Shown piece by piece: positions 43,197 to 51,233 of a stretch of 51,233 bases of DNA. The stretch comes from Oscillospiraceae bacterium. Lineage in GTDB: Bacteria; Bacillota; Clostridia; UMGS1810. Positions within the stretch are counted from its first letter, which is position 1, and every line of letters begins with the position of its first letter. The translations under genes and the position numbers were made by a program. The DNA lies in NCBI GenBank assembly GCA_015069015.1, contig SVJK01000010.1:1-51233 (forward strand). The letters run 5' to 3'. A model generated the notes under the pieces. The model ran no database searches and had not been told where the DNA came from. It was given only the letters and a program-made list of their open reading frames with translations.

Positions 43197-46100
43197 TTAT
43201 TTTGTAAATACTTTGCTTTTGCAAAGGGGTATGACTGAATCTTTGCTATACCATATAAACACCTTATATGTTTCGCCTTCGTTTATAAAAGATATGTCGC
43301 CGGATTCAACTTCACTCTTACCCGGTGAAATGGTAACGTCCTTAAACTCAGAAATTTTCTTGAGTTTCGTACCGTCATAAACTGCAACAAAGAGTTTTGC
43401 TTTAACTTCTTTATCAGAAAGATTGATACAGTCTATGTAGAACTTATCATCTTCCAAAGAGAGACTTTCATCTAACATTTCAAAAGTATCTATAGGGACA
43501 ATCTCATATTCCCAGAAACCTACGCCGTTTAATGCGCTGACATTGATGATATCGTTTGCCATAACAACATCAGTGGGTGAAAGAAGTTTTCCGTCTCTTG
43601 TTATTGCAAGTTCATTGGGTGAAAGTTCCTCTTTTATTTCAGACACTTTGGTGGAAAGTGGAACATAGAGTTTTCCTAAATCTTCTATAAATTTGCCTTT
43701 TATCTGTGTTTTTTTCTTAAAATCTTCTGCTGCATGGTCATCGAGTTCACGGGTTGCATAACCTTTGAGATTGTCTAAGTATACTGTAGATGTTCCGCTT
43801 TTTGGTCTATCCACATATAGTCTGTAATATCTGAAAAGTTCAACCCCATCTTTTGCTGTTTTAAAGGCACTGCTATAGTCCGTACCATTTATAATCTTTG
43901 TGCCGTTTACCCATGCATAAAGGAGTCCGCCGTCATTTCTGGGTGCTTTGGAACAATCCATTGCCCAGACAATGTGATACCATTTTCCAAGTTCCAACTG
44001 ATACATATCCGGCTTATCACCCTGGTCAAGTTGGGCGGCGGCATTTCTGCAAAATCGTCTGACTGCTCCGCTGCTGTTTATGCATATTGGCGCATAGCCT
44101 TGCTTATGGTCATATCCCACAGCGGTAAAACCGCCTTCAAATTTTACGGAAAACTCTCCCCAGATAACCTGATCTGTTGGGAATGCGTAGTAGTCGCTTG
44201 TCATATATCTATATGCATTCACATAACTAATATCTGAATCTGCACTCATTGGAAACTTCAGGCTCTTGCCTGTTCTCATTTCATCTGTTACAAGGTCTGC
44301 TCCGGTTTTCAACATATTGGTGTACCAACTGAATTTCGAATGTGTTCCGTCAGAATTTAAAAAACTGCTGTAACTCGTCCAGTTGTCAAAATCTATGTCA
44401 AAAAAGGTTGCGACATTTGTATCGTAGTTCCATTTTGCCCTGAGAGTTACGCTGCCCTCCGGCATGGTAAAGGTTTGTGTGGGTTTTGACGGATCGTCTA
44501 AAGTGATACCTTCAGTAGTCCAGCCGGCAAACACGGCATCAGATCTCTCACCGGCATTAACTGTGACAGTTTCGCCAACGAAGTAGTTTCCTGTTCCGCT
44601 TTCACTGCTGTAACTTCCTATTACCGTTACTGAACTGTTTTTTGGTGTCCAGGAAGACATTGGGGTAAAACTTTCAGTGGAAACAGTTTCATCGTCGCCA
44701 TAATATGGTACAAATTCAACTGCCATATTTACACTTGTTACAGAGTCTGAATGCACAGCCAGTTTTCTTGTTCCTGTCGTGCTCTCCTGATTTGGAGGAT
44801 TTGGTGAGGCAGGAAGTGCCTTAGCATCCATAACTGTGAAGACAAGGGAAGCATCATCTGAAACAAGGCTTGCCTTAATCTTATCTGTGCCAAGGGTGAG
44901 TATTGCACTTTTGCCGTCATCTGCTATTTCGATTGCGGCTTCAGTGTGCATAAACCAATAAAATGGTCTGGAACCATTTAAGGTGAGTTCATCTTGTATG
45001 GTAACTTTATTTATTGCTCTGTCAAGTTTCATACCTCTCATCCAACTTTTTGCACCATAGTCATCAAGTTGGTCCGTAAGGTCATATACTGCAATTCCCA
45101 TACGGTCATTTGAAAGGGCTTTAATCAATTTGCCGCAAGCATCGGAATCGTGATAGGAATCGTGATCGTAGGCAGGGGTTTCGCTGATAATGACAGTGTT
45201 ATGTCCTTCGGGACGGCAAACATAATAGTCAGTGAAAGCATAGTTTGTACTATGATAGGTCATACTCTCGGCACCATAGTCAAGTGCCCAGCGGCTTCCT
45301 ATCATATCAAGCACAAATGTACCGTCAAAATCCTGCATTGCACCGGAGGCTTTTTTACGATATCCTCCATACATTGCCACCCAGGTGTCTGAATCGTCAG
45401 AACCTGTTTTCAAAACAGAAAGGTTTGTGGCGCCTCTTGAATGATAGTCAAAGGGAAGTTCAAACTGACTGTAATCTTCTCCATCATACCATAGAATATC
45501 TTTAAAGGTGGGTACAGCTGAGCGCTTGCCTAACTGCTGATTTATTCTGTGATTTATAAGTTCATTTTTACCGGTGAGTTCTCCGAAAAGAAGAAATTCA
45601 GGTGAATCTGCATATGATGCGGTGGCTGAGTCAAAGTTAAATGCACCTTTGGGCCCTGTAAGCTGGGAAATCCAATCAAAAGTTACATTAAATCCGGCAG
45701 ATTCGGAAAGTCCGTAATCTGTACCAAGGGCAGTGAGCATTGATCCTATACCGTTTCCGATAAATTTCATTGCAAATTCCCAGTACTCGGGACCGTCAAG
45801 GAAACCGCCGTCGGGAAGATAGGAATCTGCAAGGTCTTTAAATCGCTTCATGCCTTCTGTTACAACCTTTCCTGCATCGGTAAAGGTTCCAAGATCCTCA
45901 TCACCTATGGCAAGGGCTGCCATGATAGTTCCGCCGGTGCAGATGGTAATCCAGTTATTTGGATATGCATCGGTAGATTTTGAACTCCATCTGAAAGATC
46001 TTTTTCTGTATGAAACTTCATTGTAGTCTTCCATGACAGGTTTAAGTGCATAATCTATAAGTTTATTCTTAACTGTCTCTCTCTGCTCCTCTGTAAACCG

Positions 46101-47504
46101 GTCATAACACCAGTCATAACCGAGAGCAACGGCTGCTGCCATATGACCAACATCAAGGAAGTGATAGGGGTTCCAGTCGGAAAATGCACAAACTGTCATT
46201 ACTGCCTCAACGACCTTGTCGGCATATTTGGTGTCACCTGTCATAAGATATGCAAAGCCAATGCTTTCCATATCTTCCAAAACTCTCTCACAAACATTTA
46301 TGAGTCTTACTCCGTCGGGAATTTCATACACAATAGGCTTTGTTGTCATTCGGGTAATATTTTTCTCAGCTTCTGCAATAATTGCATTTGCCCATGATTG
46401 ATAGGGCTCATAATTTATTCTTTTTCTGAGTTCTCTCAGTGTCATATCACCTGAGAAAAAGAGTCTCGGATGATTATTTTCGGGATTGTTTTCTTTGAGT
46501 TTTTCTATAACCGCCTCAGGTTCCGGAGACGTTTCATACACAACATCCCTCAATTCCCGGGCAAGTGTCTGAAATAAGTTTTTGTCATTCCAGTTAACCT
46601 CTGAAAGAGTATTTGCAAAAAAGAGACCATTAGGCTCCGATTCATATTTCATTCCAAGACTCTGGCAGAGTTTGCCTGCAGGAACATATGTATGACCATT
46701 TTTGGAATATATTCCGTCTTGTGAGGTCAGGCGGGATGATATACCATTATATGTAAACTTCACACCAGTATCATCTTCTTCACAGGAAAGTTTAAGGGCT
46801 TTTGCCAGAAATCCGGCAGGTACCATAAACACACCGTCTTTTATTTCGGGCACTACATTTTTGTCATTTTCATCAATAAGAGCAAGTTCTCCTCCTATCT
46901 TTGCTCTGGGGCTTCCCTCATACATAATTACTCCGTAATTTACACCGGAATATGCTTCAATTTCCCAAATCTGATATGTACATTCGTCATTTGTTCCTCT
47001 GCCCCGGGTTCCATCAAAGGTGATTTCTATAGTATTTCCATAAACTGCGGGGTAAAATGAAAATATGGTCTCAGCAGCATCATTTTTTACTGTTGTGCCA
47101 AGTTTACCGTCTGTCAGAACCGTTTTCATATCATAAGGACTTCCCACTTTGATGGTTACAGAATCACTGCATACGCCGTAACTTCTGAGATAGCGCTCGT
47201 AAATATTAACCTGTCCTATATTATAATATCCTGATAAGGTTATGGTTATGACCAAATCAGTGTAATCATCTTCAGAGTTTTTGGATTTATAATAATTATC
47301 TCCGGAAAGGGAGCCGTCAACCATCCTTTGAGCACCGTGATAAGTTTCGTTTAAACTTGGAATTGAAGCGGTTATGTTCTTGGTTTTTTCTTTTAATATA
47401 TTTCCATCGTATGTCGAAGCCGCCTCCGTGGCAATAGGCAGAGCGAAAAGCAATGAAGATAACATTGCAAGTGTAAGTATTAATGATAGTAGTCTTTTTT
47501 TCAT
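43197..47504 (-). CDS. Heparinase II/III-type polysaccharide lyase, secreted multidomain
   Basis: I choose ATG 47502-47504 (1435 residues), preceded by AGGAGGAAAAG. The frame is open 26 codons further but into repeat DNA without a site. Signal peptide to about residue 28; discoidin-like module D (30-186); copper-amine-oxidase-N-like stalk (190-300; VPAGFLAKAL, YVPAGKLCQSLG); an alpha/alpha toroid with NPYHFLDVGHMAAAVALGYD near 445-464 and NNWITICTGG; a beta-sandwich domain with GHNTVII; an InlB-like repeat near 985; a diverged LamG module A; module B; and C-terminal module C (YKVFIW). Lyases of this superfamily (PL12/15/17/21) cleave uronic-acid polymers by beta-elimination, leaving the unsaturated ends that GH88 removes. 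The exact PL family is not determined. Confidence 0.82.
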   Translation of the reverse strand: MKKRLLSLILTLAMLSSLLFALPIATEAASTYDGNILKEKTKNITASIPSLNETYHGAQRMVDGSLSGDNYYKSKNSEDDYTDLVITITLSGYYNIGQVNIYERYLRSYGVCSDSVTIKVGSPYDMKTVLTDGKLGTTVKNDAAETIFSFYPAVYGNTIEITFDGTRGRGTNDECTYQIWEIEAYSGVNYGVIMYEGSPRAKIGGELALIDENDKNVVPEIKDGVFMVPAGFLAKALKLSCEEDDTGVKFTYNGISSRLTSQDGIYSKNGHTYVPAGKLCQSLGMKYESEPNGLFFANTLSEVNWNDKNLFQTLARELRDVVYETSPEPEAVIEKLKENNPENNHPRLFFSGDMTLRELRKRINYEPYQSWANAIIAEAEKNITRMTTKPIVYEIPDGVRLINVCERVLEDMESIGFAYLMTGDTKYADKVVEAVMTVCAFSDWNPYHFLDVGHMAAAVALGYDWCYDRFTEEQRETVKNKLIDYALKPVMEDYNEVSYRKRSFRWSSKSTDAYPNNWITICTGGTIMAALAIGDEDLGTFTDAGKVVTEGMKRFKDLADSYLPDGGFLDGPEYWEFAMKFIGNGIGSMLTALGTDYGLSESAGFNVTFDWISQLTGPKGAFNFDSATASYADSPEFLLFGELTGKNELINHRINQQLGKRSAVPTFKDILWYDGEDYSQFELPFDYHSRGATNLSVLKTGSDDSDTWVAMYGGYRKKASGAMQDFDGTFVLDMIGSRWALDYGAESMTYHSTNYAFTDYYVCRPEGHNTVIISETPAYDHDSYHDSDACGKLIKALSNDRMGIAVYDLTDQLDDYGAKSWMRGMKLDRAINKVTIQDELTLNGSRPFYWFMHTEAAIEIADDGKSAILTLGTDKIKASLVSDDASLVFTVMDAKALPASPNPPNQESTTGTRKLAVHSDSVTSVNMAVEFVPYYGDDETVSTESFTPMSSWTPKNSSVTVIGSYSSESGTGNYFVGETVTVNAGERSDAVFAGWTTEGITLDDPSKPTQTFTMPEGSVTLRAKWNYDTNVATFFDIDFDNWTSYSSFLNSDGTHSKFSWYTNMLKTGADLVTDEMRTGKSLKFPMSADSDISYVNAYRYMTSDYYAFPTDQVIWGEFSVKFEGGFTAVGYDHKQGYAPICINSSGAVRRFCRNAAAQLDQGDKPDMYQLELGKWYHIVWAMDCSKAPRNDGGLLYAWVNGTKIINGTDYSSAFKTAKDGVELFRYYRLYVDRPKSGTSTVYLDNLKGYATRELDDHAAEDFKKKTQIKGKFIEDLGKLYVPLSTKVSEIKEELSPNELAITRDGKLLSPTDVVMANDIINVSALNGVGFWEYEIVPIDTFEMLDESLSLEDDKFYIDCINLSDKEVKAKLFVAVYDGTKLKKISEFKDVTISPGKSEVESGDISFINEGETYKVFIWYSKDSVIPLCKSKVFTK

Positions 47505-47571
47505 TTTCTTTTCCTCCTGTTCTTGTGACGAGCTTGTTTTCGTCTTTTGTCTTTCTCTAAAGGGGAAAGTT

Positions 47572-47945
47572 CTGCCAACCAATCACACTTCGTGTTCTTG
47601 GGGCATCACTTACACCTCATCCACCGCAAGCGGTCCCCCTTGTCTCATCTTCGATTCGGTCGGCGATAAACGCTTGCCACCGGCAAGCATCGCCCTCAAG
47701 GAGAGAAGTCCTGCCAGCCATTCACACTTCGTGTTCTTGGGGCATCACTTACACCTCATCCACCGCAAGCGGTCCCCCCTTGTCTCATCTTCGATTCGGT
47801 CGGCGATAAACGCTTGCCACCGGCAAGCATCGCCCTCAAGGAGAGAAGTTCTGCCAACCAATCACACTTCGTGTTCTTGGGGCATCACTTACACCTCATC
47901 CACCGCAAGCGGTCCCCCTTCTCCTCAAGGAGAAGGCTTTTGGTG
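47572..47945. repeat. 2.7 copies of a 139-140 bp intergenic tandem repeat
   Basis: Units begin at 47572, 47711 and 47851 with CTGCCAxCC. Each contains ACACTTCGTGTT, a CACCGCAAGCGGT palindrome and GCTTGCCACCGGCAAGC. The last unit diverges into CTTCTCCTCAAGGAGAAGG, another palindrome. The unit is GC-richer than its surroundings and full of inverted repeats, like a non-autonomous (MITE-like) interspersed element. It lies directly upstream of the lyase gene and supplies the false N-terminal extension of that frame. Confidence 0.8.
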
Positions 47946-48098
47946 GTCGCAAATCGGACGGAAATCCTATTTTCTAATCCCTAATTACTAATTATTATGT
48001 TATCTGAGAGGACGGATGAAATTCGCCCTGCAGGATGGGGGATTGTGATCGCAATTTCAAAATTCCTATCCACTATTTCCTAATCGCTAATCACTATG

Positions 48099-48152
48099 TT
48101 GTATATTTGTTTTTTGAAACGAAGGAATTCGTTTCAAAAAACAAATATACAA
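48099..48152. terminator. 25-bp perfect hairpin with a four-base loop
   Basis: Arms 48099-48123 and 48128-48152 are exact inverted repeats (TTGTATATTTGTTTTTTGAA start) around GGAA. It is downstream of the giant protein gene at 48358 and may terminate it, but it is also long enough to be the end-to-end remnant of a small element. Confidence 0.7.
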
Positions 48153-48164
48153 AGTTCATCTCTT

Positions 48165-48212
48165 CCCTGCCCATGGGGAAACCCCATAGGCAGGGTGAGA
48201 AGAATCTTCTCA
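48165..48212. repeat. Two adjacent hairpins
   Basis: CCCTGCC-C-ATGGGG pairs with CCCCAT-A-GGCAGGG (48165-48195, loop AAA, one mismatch). It is followed at once by the palindrome TGAGAAGA-A-TCTTCTCA (48196-48212). Confidence 0.7.
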
Positions 48213-48357
48213 AGATAAATTGTACTTTCTCCCAAAAGGTTTGTTATTTTTCAGATTTTTCCTTTTATATCGTCTGCCATCGCAAGAAATGAACTTCAGA
48301 TATAAAATGCTTCTCTGACCTTTATAAAACTTTCAAAATATTATCTTGAATACCTGA

Positions 48358-51233
48358 TTATTTTATAATATCTACTGATGTTACGATAGGTGTCTGACTG
48401 TCTAAATTATCCCAGATAAATGCTTTATATGTCCAGGTTGAGTCATAAATTCCGTCTGTTTCTGTACAACGAACAGTGTTTGCACCTTTTTTGAGTGTTA
48501 CATCATTAACCTCTGTGAGTTTAACAAGTTCCTTATTTTTGTATGCAGCAATAAAGAGTTTACCGCTGATTTCTTTATCACTTGCATTGTTGCAGTTGAT
48601 GTAGTAAGTGTTTACCGCATCACTTGAATTACGATACCAGAAACCTGCTTCGGGAACCAGCATTGTCTTTTCTACATCTCCAACATATGAACCCATTGCT
48701 TCAAGTTCGTAAATCTGATAGTCAGATTCTTCGCTTCTGTGGGTTTCCGCTTTGAAAGTATACACAATTGTGTCACCTTCTGTTGCAGCAAAATTATATG
48801 TGGTATCAACTGCAACTCCACCCTCACTGCCTTTGTTAACCGGCTGGCTGTCTACAACCTTTGTAAGGTTGCCGTTTTTGCCGATTTCAACAGTTACAGC
48901 AAGACCCTGGTCACCCATCCATCTTTCTGAAACAGTTACAGATGAAATTTTGTATACTCCGTTAAGGGCTGCAACAACCTTAAGGCCGTCTTGTTCTGCA
49001 GTGGTCTTAAGAGATTTATACATGCTGTCGTCAACTTTTGAGCCGTCAGCCATTACGCTTACAGGGTGGAACTCTTCATTTCTGGTACTGATGTTTGCTG
49101 TGATGCTGTTGAGAGCATCTGTCATTACATTTATTTTTTCGGGAATAACTATACCAAGTTCTGCAGTTTCATATACTTCAAAATCGTCAATATATGCTGT
49201 ACATGCAGTTTCTGCCTGGTCAAAGTAGAACTTGTTGTATACCCAGTTAGCACCGGGTACGATTGAAGGAATGGTTATACCTTCAGAAACCAATTCACCG
49301 TTTACCCAAACATATGTAGGAACACCGGATGTAGCATTTTCAGCTGTAAAATCTGCGGCTACTGCAATGTTGTACCACTGGCCAAGCTCGAGCTGAACAT
49401 TTGGAACAATTGTTCCTGCTTCAAAATTGCCTCCGCCAACTTCGTTGTAAGCCCAGCGTGCACCAAGTGCAATCTGACCGTTTTTGTTGATGCTTACGAT
49501 GCTGTATGCGCTATCATTTTCGTTCATACCAAAGCCGGCAAAGCCGCCTTCGTATTTAACTGAGAACTCATTCCAGAGAACTTTAACATTTGTATAATCT
49601 GAAGGCTGGTTAGCTGCTCTCATTCTTGTACGGAAAAGATAGTTGCTTCCGCCTGATGTGGGAACATTAACCTGCATAACACTTCCTGCTCTGTCCGCAA
49701 CTGTTGTTGCTGACATCTGCCAGGGATTTGCTCCCCATTCATGAGTGATTGCTGTGCCGTCACTGTTATTTCCGCCGTTGAATTTGCTGTCCCAATTGGT
49801 CCAGTTTTCAAAGTCGATGTCGAAATATGTTGTTGTTTTGCTAGCTGAATTATCAATGTCAGGAACTACGGGAATTTCGGGAACTTCGGGATCTTCGGGA
49901 TCTTCGGGATCTTCAGGATCTTCAGGAGTTATAAGATCACCGAAATCCGCAGTTTCATATACTTCAAAATCATCAATATATGCTGTACATGCAGTTTCTG
50001 CCTGGTCAAAGTAGAACTTATTATATGCCCAGTTAGCACCGGGTACGATTGAAGGAATGGTTATACCTTCAGAAACTAATTCACCGTTTACCCAAACATA
50101 TGTAGGAACACCGGATGTAGCATTTTCAGCTGTAAAATCTGCGGCTACTGCAATGTTGTACCACTGGCCAAGCTCGAGCTGAACATTTGGAACAATTGTT
50201 CCTGCTTCAAAATTGCCTCCGCCAACTTCGTTGTAAGCCCAGCGTGCACCAAGTGCAATCTGACCGTTTTTGTTGATGCTTACGATGCTGTATGCGCTAT
50301 CATTTTCGTTCATACCAAAGCCGGCAAAGCCACCTTCGTATTTAACTGAGAACTCATTCCAGAGAACTTTAACATTTGTATAATCTGAAGGATGGTTAGC
50401 TGTTCTCATTCTTGTACGGAAAAGATAGTTGCTTCCGCCTGATGTGGGAACGGTAACCTGCATAACATTTCCGGCTCTGTCATCAACTGTTGCTGATTTC
50501 ATCTGCCAGGGGTTTGCTCCCCATTCATGACTGATTGCAGAGCCATCGCTTTGTGTTGAGCCAACAATAGTTGTGCCATCCCATGATGTCCAGGTTTCAA
50601 AGTCGATGTCAAAATATGTTTTTGTTTTGTTAGCTGAATTATCAATGTCAGGAACTTCGGGGATTTCGGGAGTTTCAATTTCTTGTGCTAAACTATAGCA
50701 TTTGAAACCAATGCTGTCCGGCGCATTTACATAAAGTGTTGCACCCGCTGCAGTGTCTGAATCTCCCAAAAGTGCACCATCTTTAACAAAGGATAAAGTG
50801 CAGCCATCTGCTGTGATAAGTCCCTTTACATCTGCTACTGTTGCAGTTTTAGAAATTGTTACCTGGTCTTCATTTACTTCAAGTGAAGAGTCGAATGTCA
50901 CATCAATGTCAAAATCTGCCTGAGCATGATCGTCTACTATTGCAGTTTCATATACCTTGACATTGTCAAAATATGCCACTGTATTTTCATTTTCTGCCTG
51001 GTCAAAATAAAGTTTTTGATATATCCAGTTTGCACCGGGTACGATTGAAGGAATGGTTATACCATCAGAAACTTTTTCGCCGTTTACCCAAACATATGTG
51101 GGAACACCGGATGCTGCATTTGCATCTGTAAAATCAGCAGCTACTGCAATGTGATACCATTTTCCAAGTTCAAGTTGAACTCCGGGAACTATTGTTCCTG
51201 CTTCAAAATTGGTCTCGGTGCCAACTTCGTTAT
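48358..51233 (-). CDS. Giant secreted LamG-module protein, 5' end beyond the window
   Basis: The frame is open to the right edge, at least 958 codons; an internal ATG at 50979 is not the start because the upstream codons continue a LamG module (GTIVPG, WYHIAVAADFTD). From the edge the order is: part of a module A, module B (about 50,690-50,940), two nearly identical modules A (786-bp period at DNA level), a discoidin-like module D and a C-terminal module C (YKAFIWDNLD). A proline-acid linker with five PED repeats joins the two modules A (DNA about 49,870-49,925). No SLH or sortase signal is seen at the C-terminus. It may be a secreted glycan-binding protein or the binding part of an enzyme whose catalytic domain lies upstream. 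Confidence 0.82.
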   Translation of the reverse strand, partial: NEVGTETNFEAGTIVPGVQLELGKWYHIAVAADFTDANAASGVPTYVWVNGEKVSDGITIPSIVPGANWIYQKLYFDQAENENTVAYFDNVKVYETAIVDDHAQADFDIDVTFDSSLEVNEDQVTISKTATVADVKGLITADGCTLSFVKDGALLGDSDTAAGATLYVNAPDSIGFKCYSLAQEIETPEIPEVPDIDNSANKTKTYFDIDFETWTSWDGTTIVGSTQSDGSAISHEWGANPWQMKSATVDDRAGNVMQVTVPTSGGSNYLFRTRMRTANHPSDYTNVKVLWNEFSVKYEGGFAGFGMNENDSAYSIVSINKNGQIALGARWAYNEVGGGNFEAGTIVPNVQLELGQWYNIAVAADFTAENATSGVPTYVWVNGELVSEGITIPSIVPGANWAYNKFYFDQAETACTAYIDDFEVYETADFGDLITPEDPEDPEDPEDPEVPEIPVVPDIDNSASKTTTYFDIDFENWTNWDSKFNGGNNSDGTAITHEWGANPWQMSATTVADRAGSVMQVNVPTSGGSNYLFRTRMRAANQPSDYTNVKVLWNEFSVKYEGGFAGFGMNENDSAYSIVSINKNGQIALGARWAYNEVGGGNFEAGTIVPNVQLELGQWYNIAVAADFTAENATSGVPTYVWVNGELVSEGITIPSIVPGANWVYNKFYFDQAETACTAYIDDFEVYETAELGIVIPEKINVMTDALNSITANISTRNEEFHPVSVMADGSKVDDSMYKSLKTTAEQDGLKVVAALNGVYKISSVTVSERWMGDQGLAVTVEIGKNGNLTKVVDSQPVNKGSEGGVAVDTTYNFAATEGDTIVYTFKAETHRSEESDYQIYELEAMGSYVGDVEKTMLVPEAGFWYRNSSDAVNTYYINCNNASDKEISGKLFIAAYKNKELVKLTEVNDVTLKKGANTVRCTETDGIYDSTWTYKAFIWDNLDSQTPIVTSVDIIK

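Larger units (their letters stand above)
47946..48357. other. Intergenic stretch with hairpins and a direct repeat, no gene
   Basis: No frame with a ribosome site is present. A 21-base imperfect direct repeat (CTAATTACTAATTATTATGTT at about 47981 and a CTAATCGCTAATCACTATGTT at about 48080) frames 80 bp. Three hairpins follow, listed separately. Confidence 0.6.

Noticed and set aside
47505-47582. 26-codon N-terminal extension of the lyase
   Set aside because: It reads repeat DNA, has no ribosome site, and would bury the signal peptide; the ATG at 47504 has AGGAGG and gives a proper signal sequence.
47572-47945. Possible CRISPR array in the tandem repeat upstream of the lyase gene
   Set aside because: Units are 139-140 bp of contiguous repeat with no unique spacers, and no cas genes are near.
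50977-50979. ATG at 50979 as the start of the right-edge giant protein
   Set aside because: The upstream codons continue a LamG module in frame to the window edge, so the true start is outside.

Overview
This window looks like the chromosome of a low-GC, Gram-positive anaerobe of the class Clostridia, probably an uncultured gut or rumen lineage. The reasons are AT-rich intergenic DNA, sigma-A type promoters at consensus spacing, strong AGGAGG ribosome binding sites, an SLH-anchored surface protein, a DUF1540 protein, and lipoprotein and glycan genes typical of that class. No rRNA, tRNA or CRISPR array was found. Assignments come from reading motifs by eye; no database search was possible.

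Layout. (1) 1-6.4 kb, minus strand: the start of a P-loop kinase, a cytoplasmic GH42-like glycosidase, and a cysK-mnmA-GH88 lipoprotein cluster behind a consensus promoter. (2) 6.5-26.7 kb, minus strand: a 20-kb exopolysaccharide/capsule operon read from one perfect consensus promoter (TTGACA-17-TATAAT at 26643-26671) and closed by a strong terminator at 6500-6545. In transcription order it encodes a membrane 4,6-dehydratase (CapD/PglF type), a DegT aminotransferase, a GNAT acyltransferase, an ATP-grasp enzyme, a phosphoglycosyl transferase, three glycosyltransferases, a Wzy-like polymerase, a TupA-like ATP-grasp protein, a pyruvyl transferase, a Wzx-like flippase, a nitroreductase, a galacturonokinase-like GHMP kinase with an NDP-sugar pyrophosphorylase, a second nucleotidyltransferase, a UDP-glucuronate 4-epimerase and UDP-glucose dehydrogenase. 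It can be read as making a lipid-linked repeat unit that begins with a 4-amino-6-deoxy sugar and contains uronic acids, then flipping and polymerising it. (3) 26.7-29.8 kb: a GtrA-MATE operon, and a divergent D-2-hydroxyacid dehydrogenase.

(4) 29.7-34.2 kb: an accessory patch. It holds a tape-measure-like gene fragment that runs into the dehydrogenase gene, a zinc-ribbon gene split by an in-frame stop, a tail-anchored small protein, two eroded coding remnants, an orphan 168-residue protein, and a two-gene operon resembling a toxin-antitoxin unit with an ADP-ribosyltransferase-like second gene. (5) 34.2-35.2 kb: a secreted nuclease lipoprotein.

(6) 35.2-51.2 kb, minus strand: a cell-surface glycan-degradation block. 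A heparinase II/III-type lyase, a 1948-residue SLH-anchored protein with five LamG-like modules, and a DUF6259-type glycosidase are separated by only 22-29 bp and are probably one operon. Upstream is another giant LamG-module protein that runs off the window. The three secreted proteins share and reshuffle the same four modules, called A (LamG/ConA-like), B (about 85 residues after each A), C (C-terminal KxFIW domain) and D (discoidin-like). With the GH88 lipoprotein and the cytoplasmic glycosidases they suggest a surface system that binds, cleaves and imports a uronic-acid-containing polysaccharide. I consider this module system, the galacturonokinase pair and the ADP-ribosyltransferase-like unit the best candidates for new biology.
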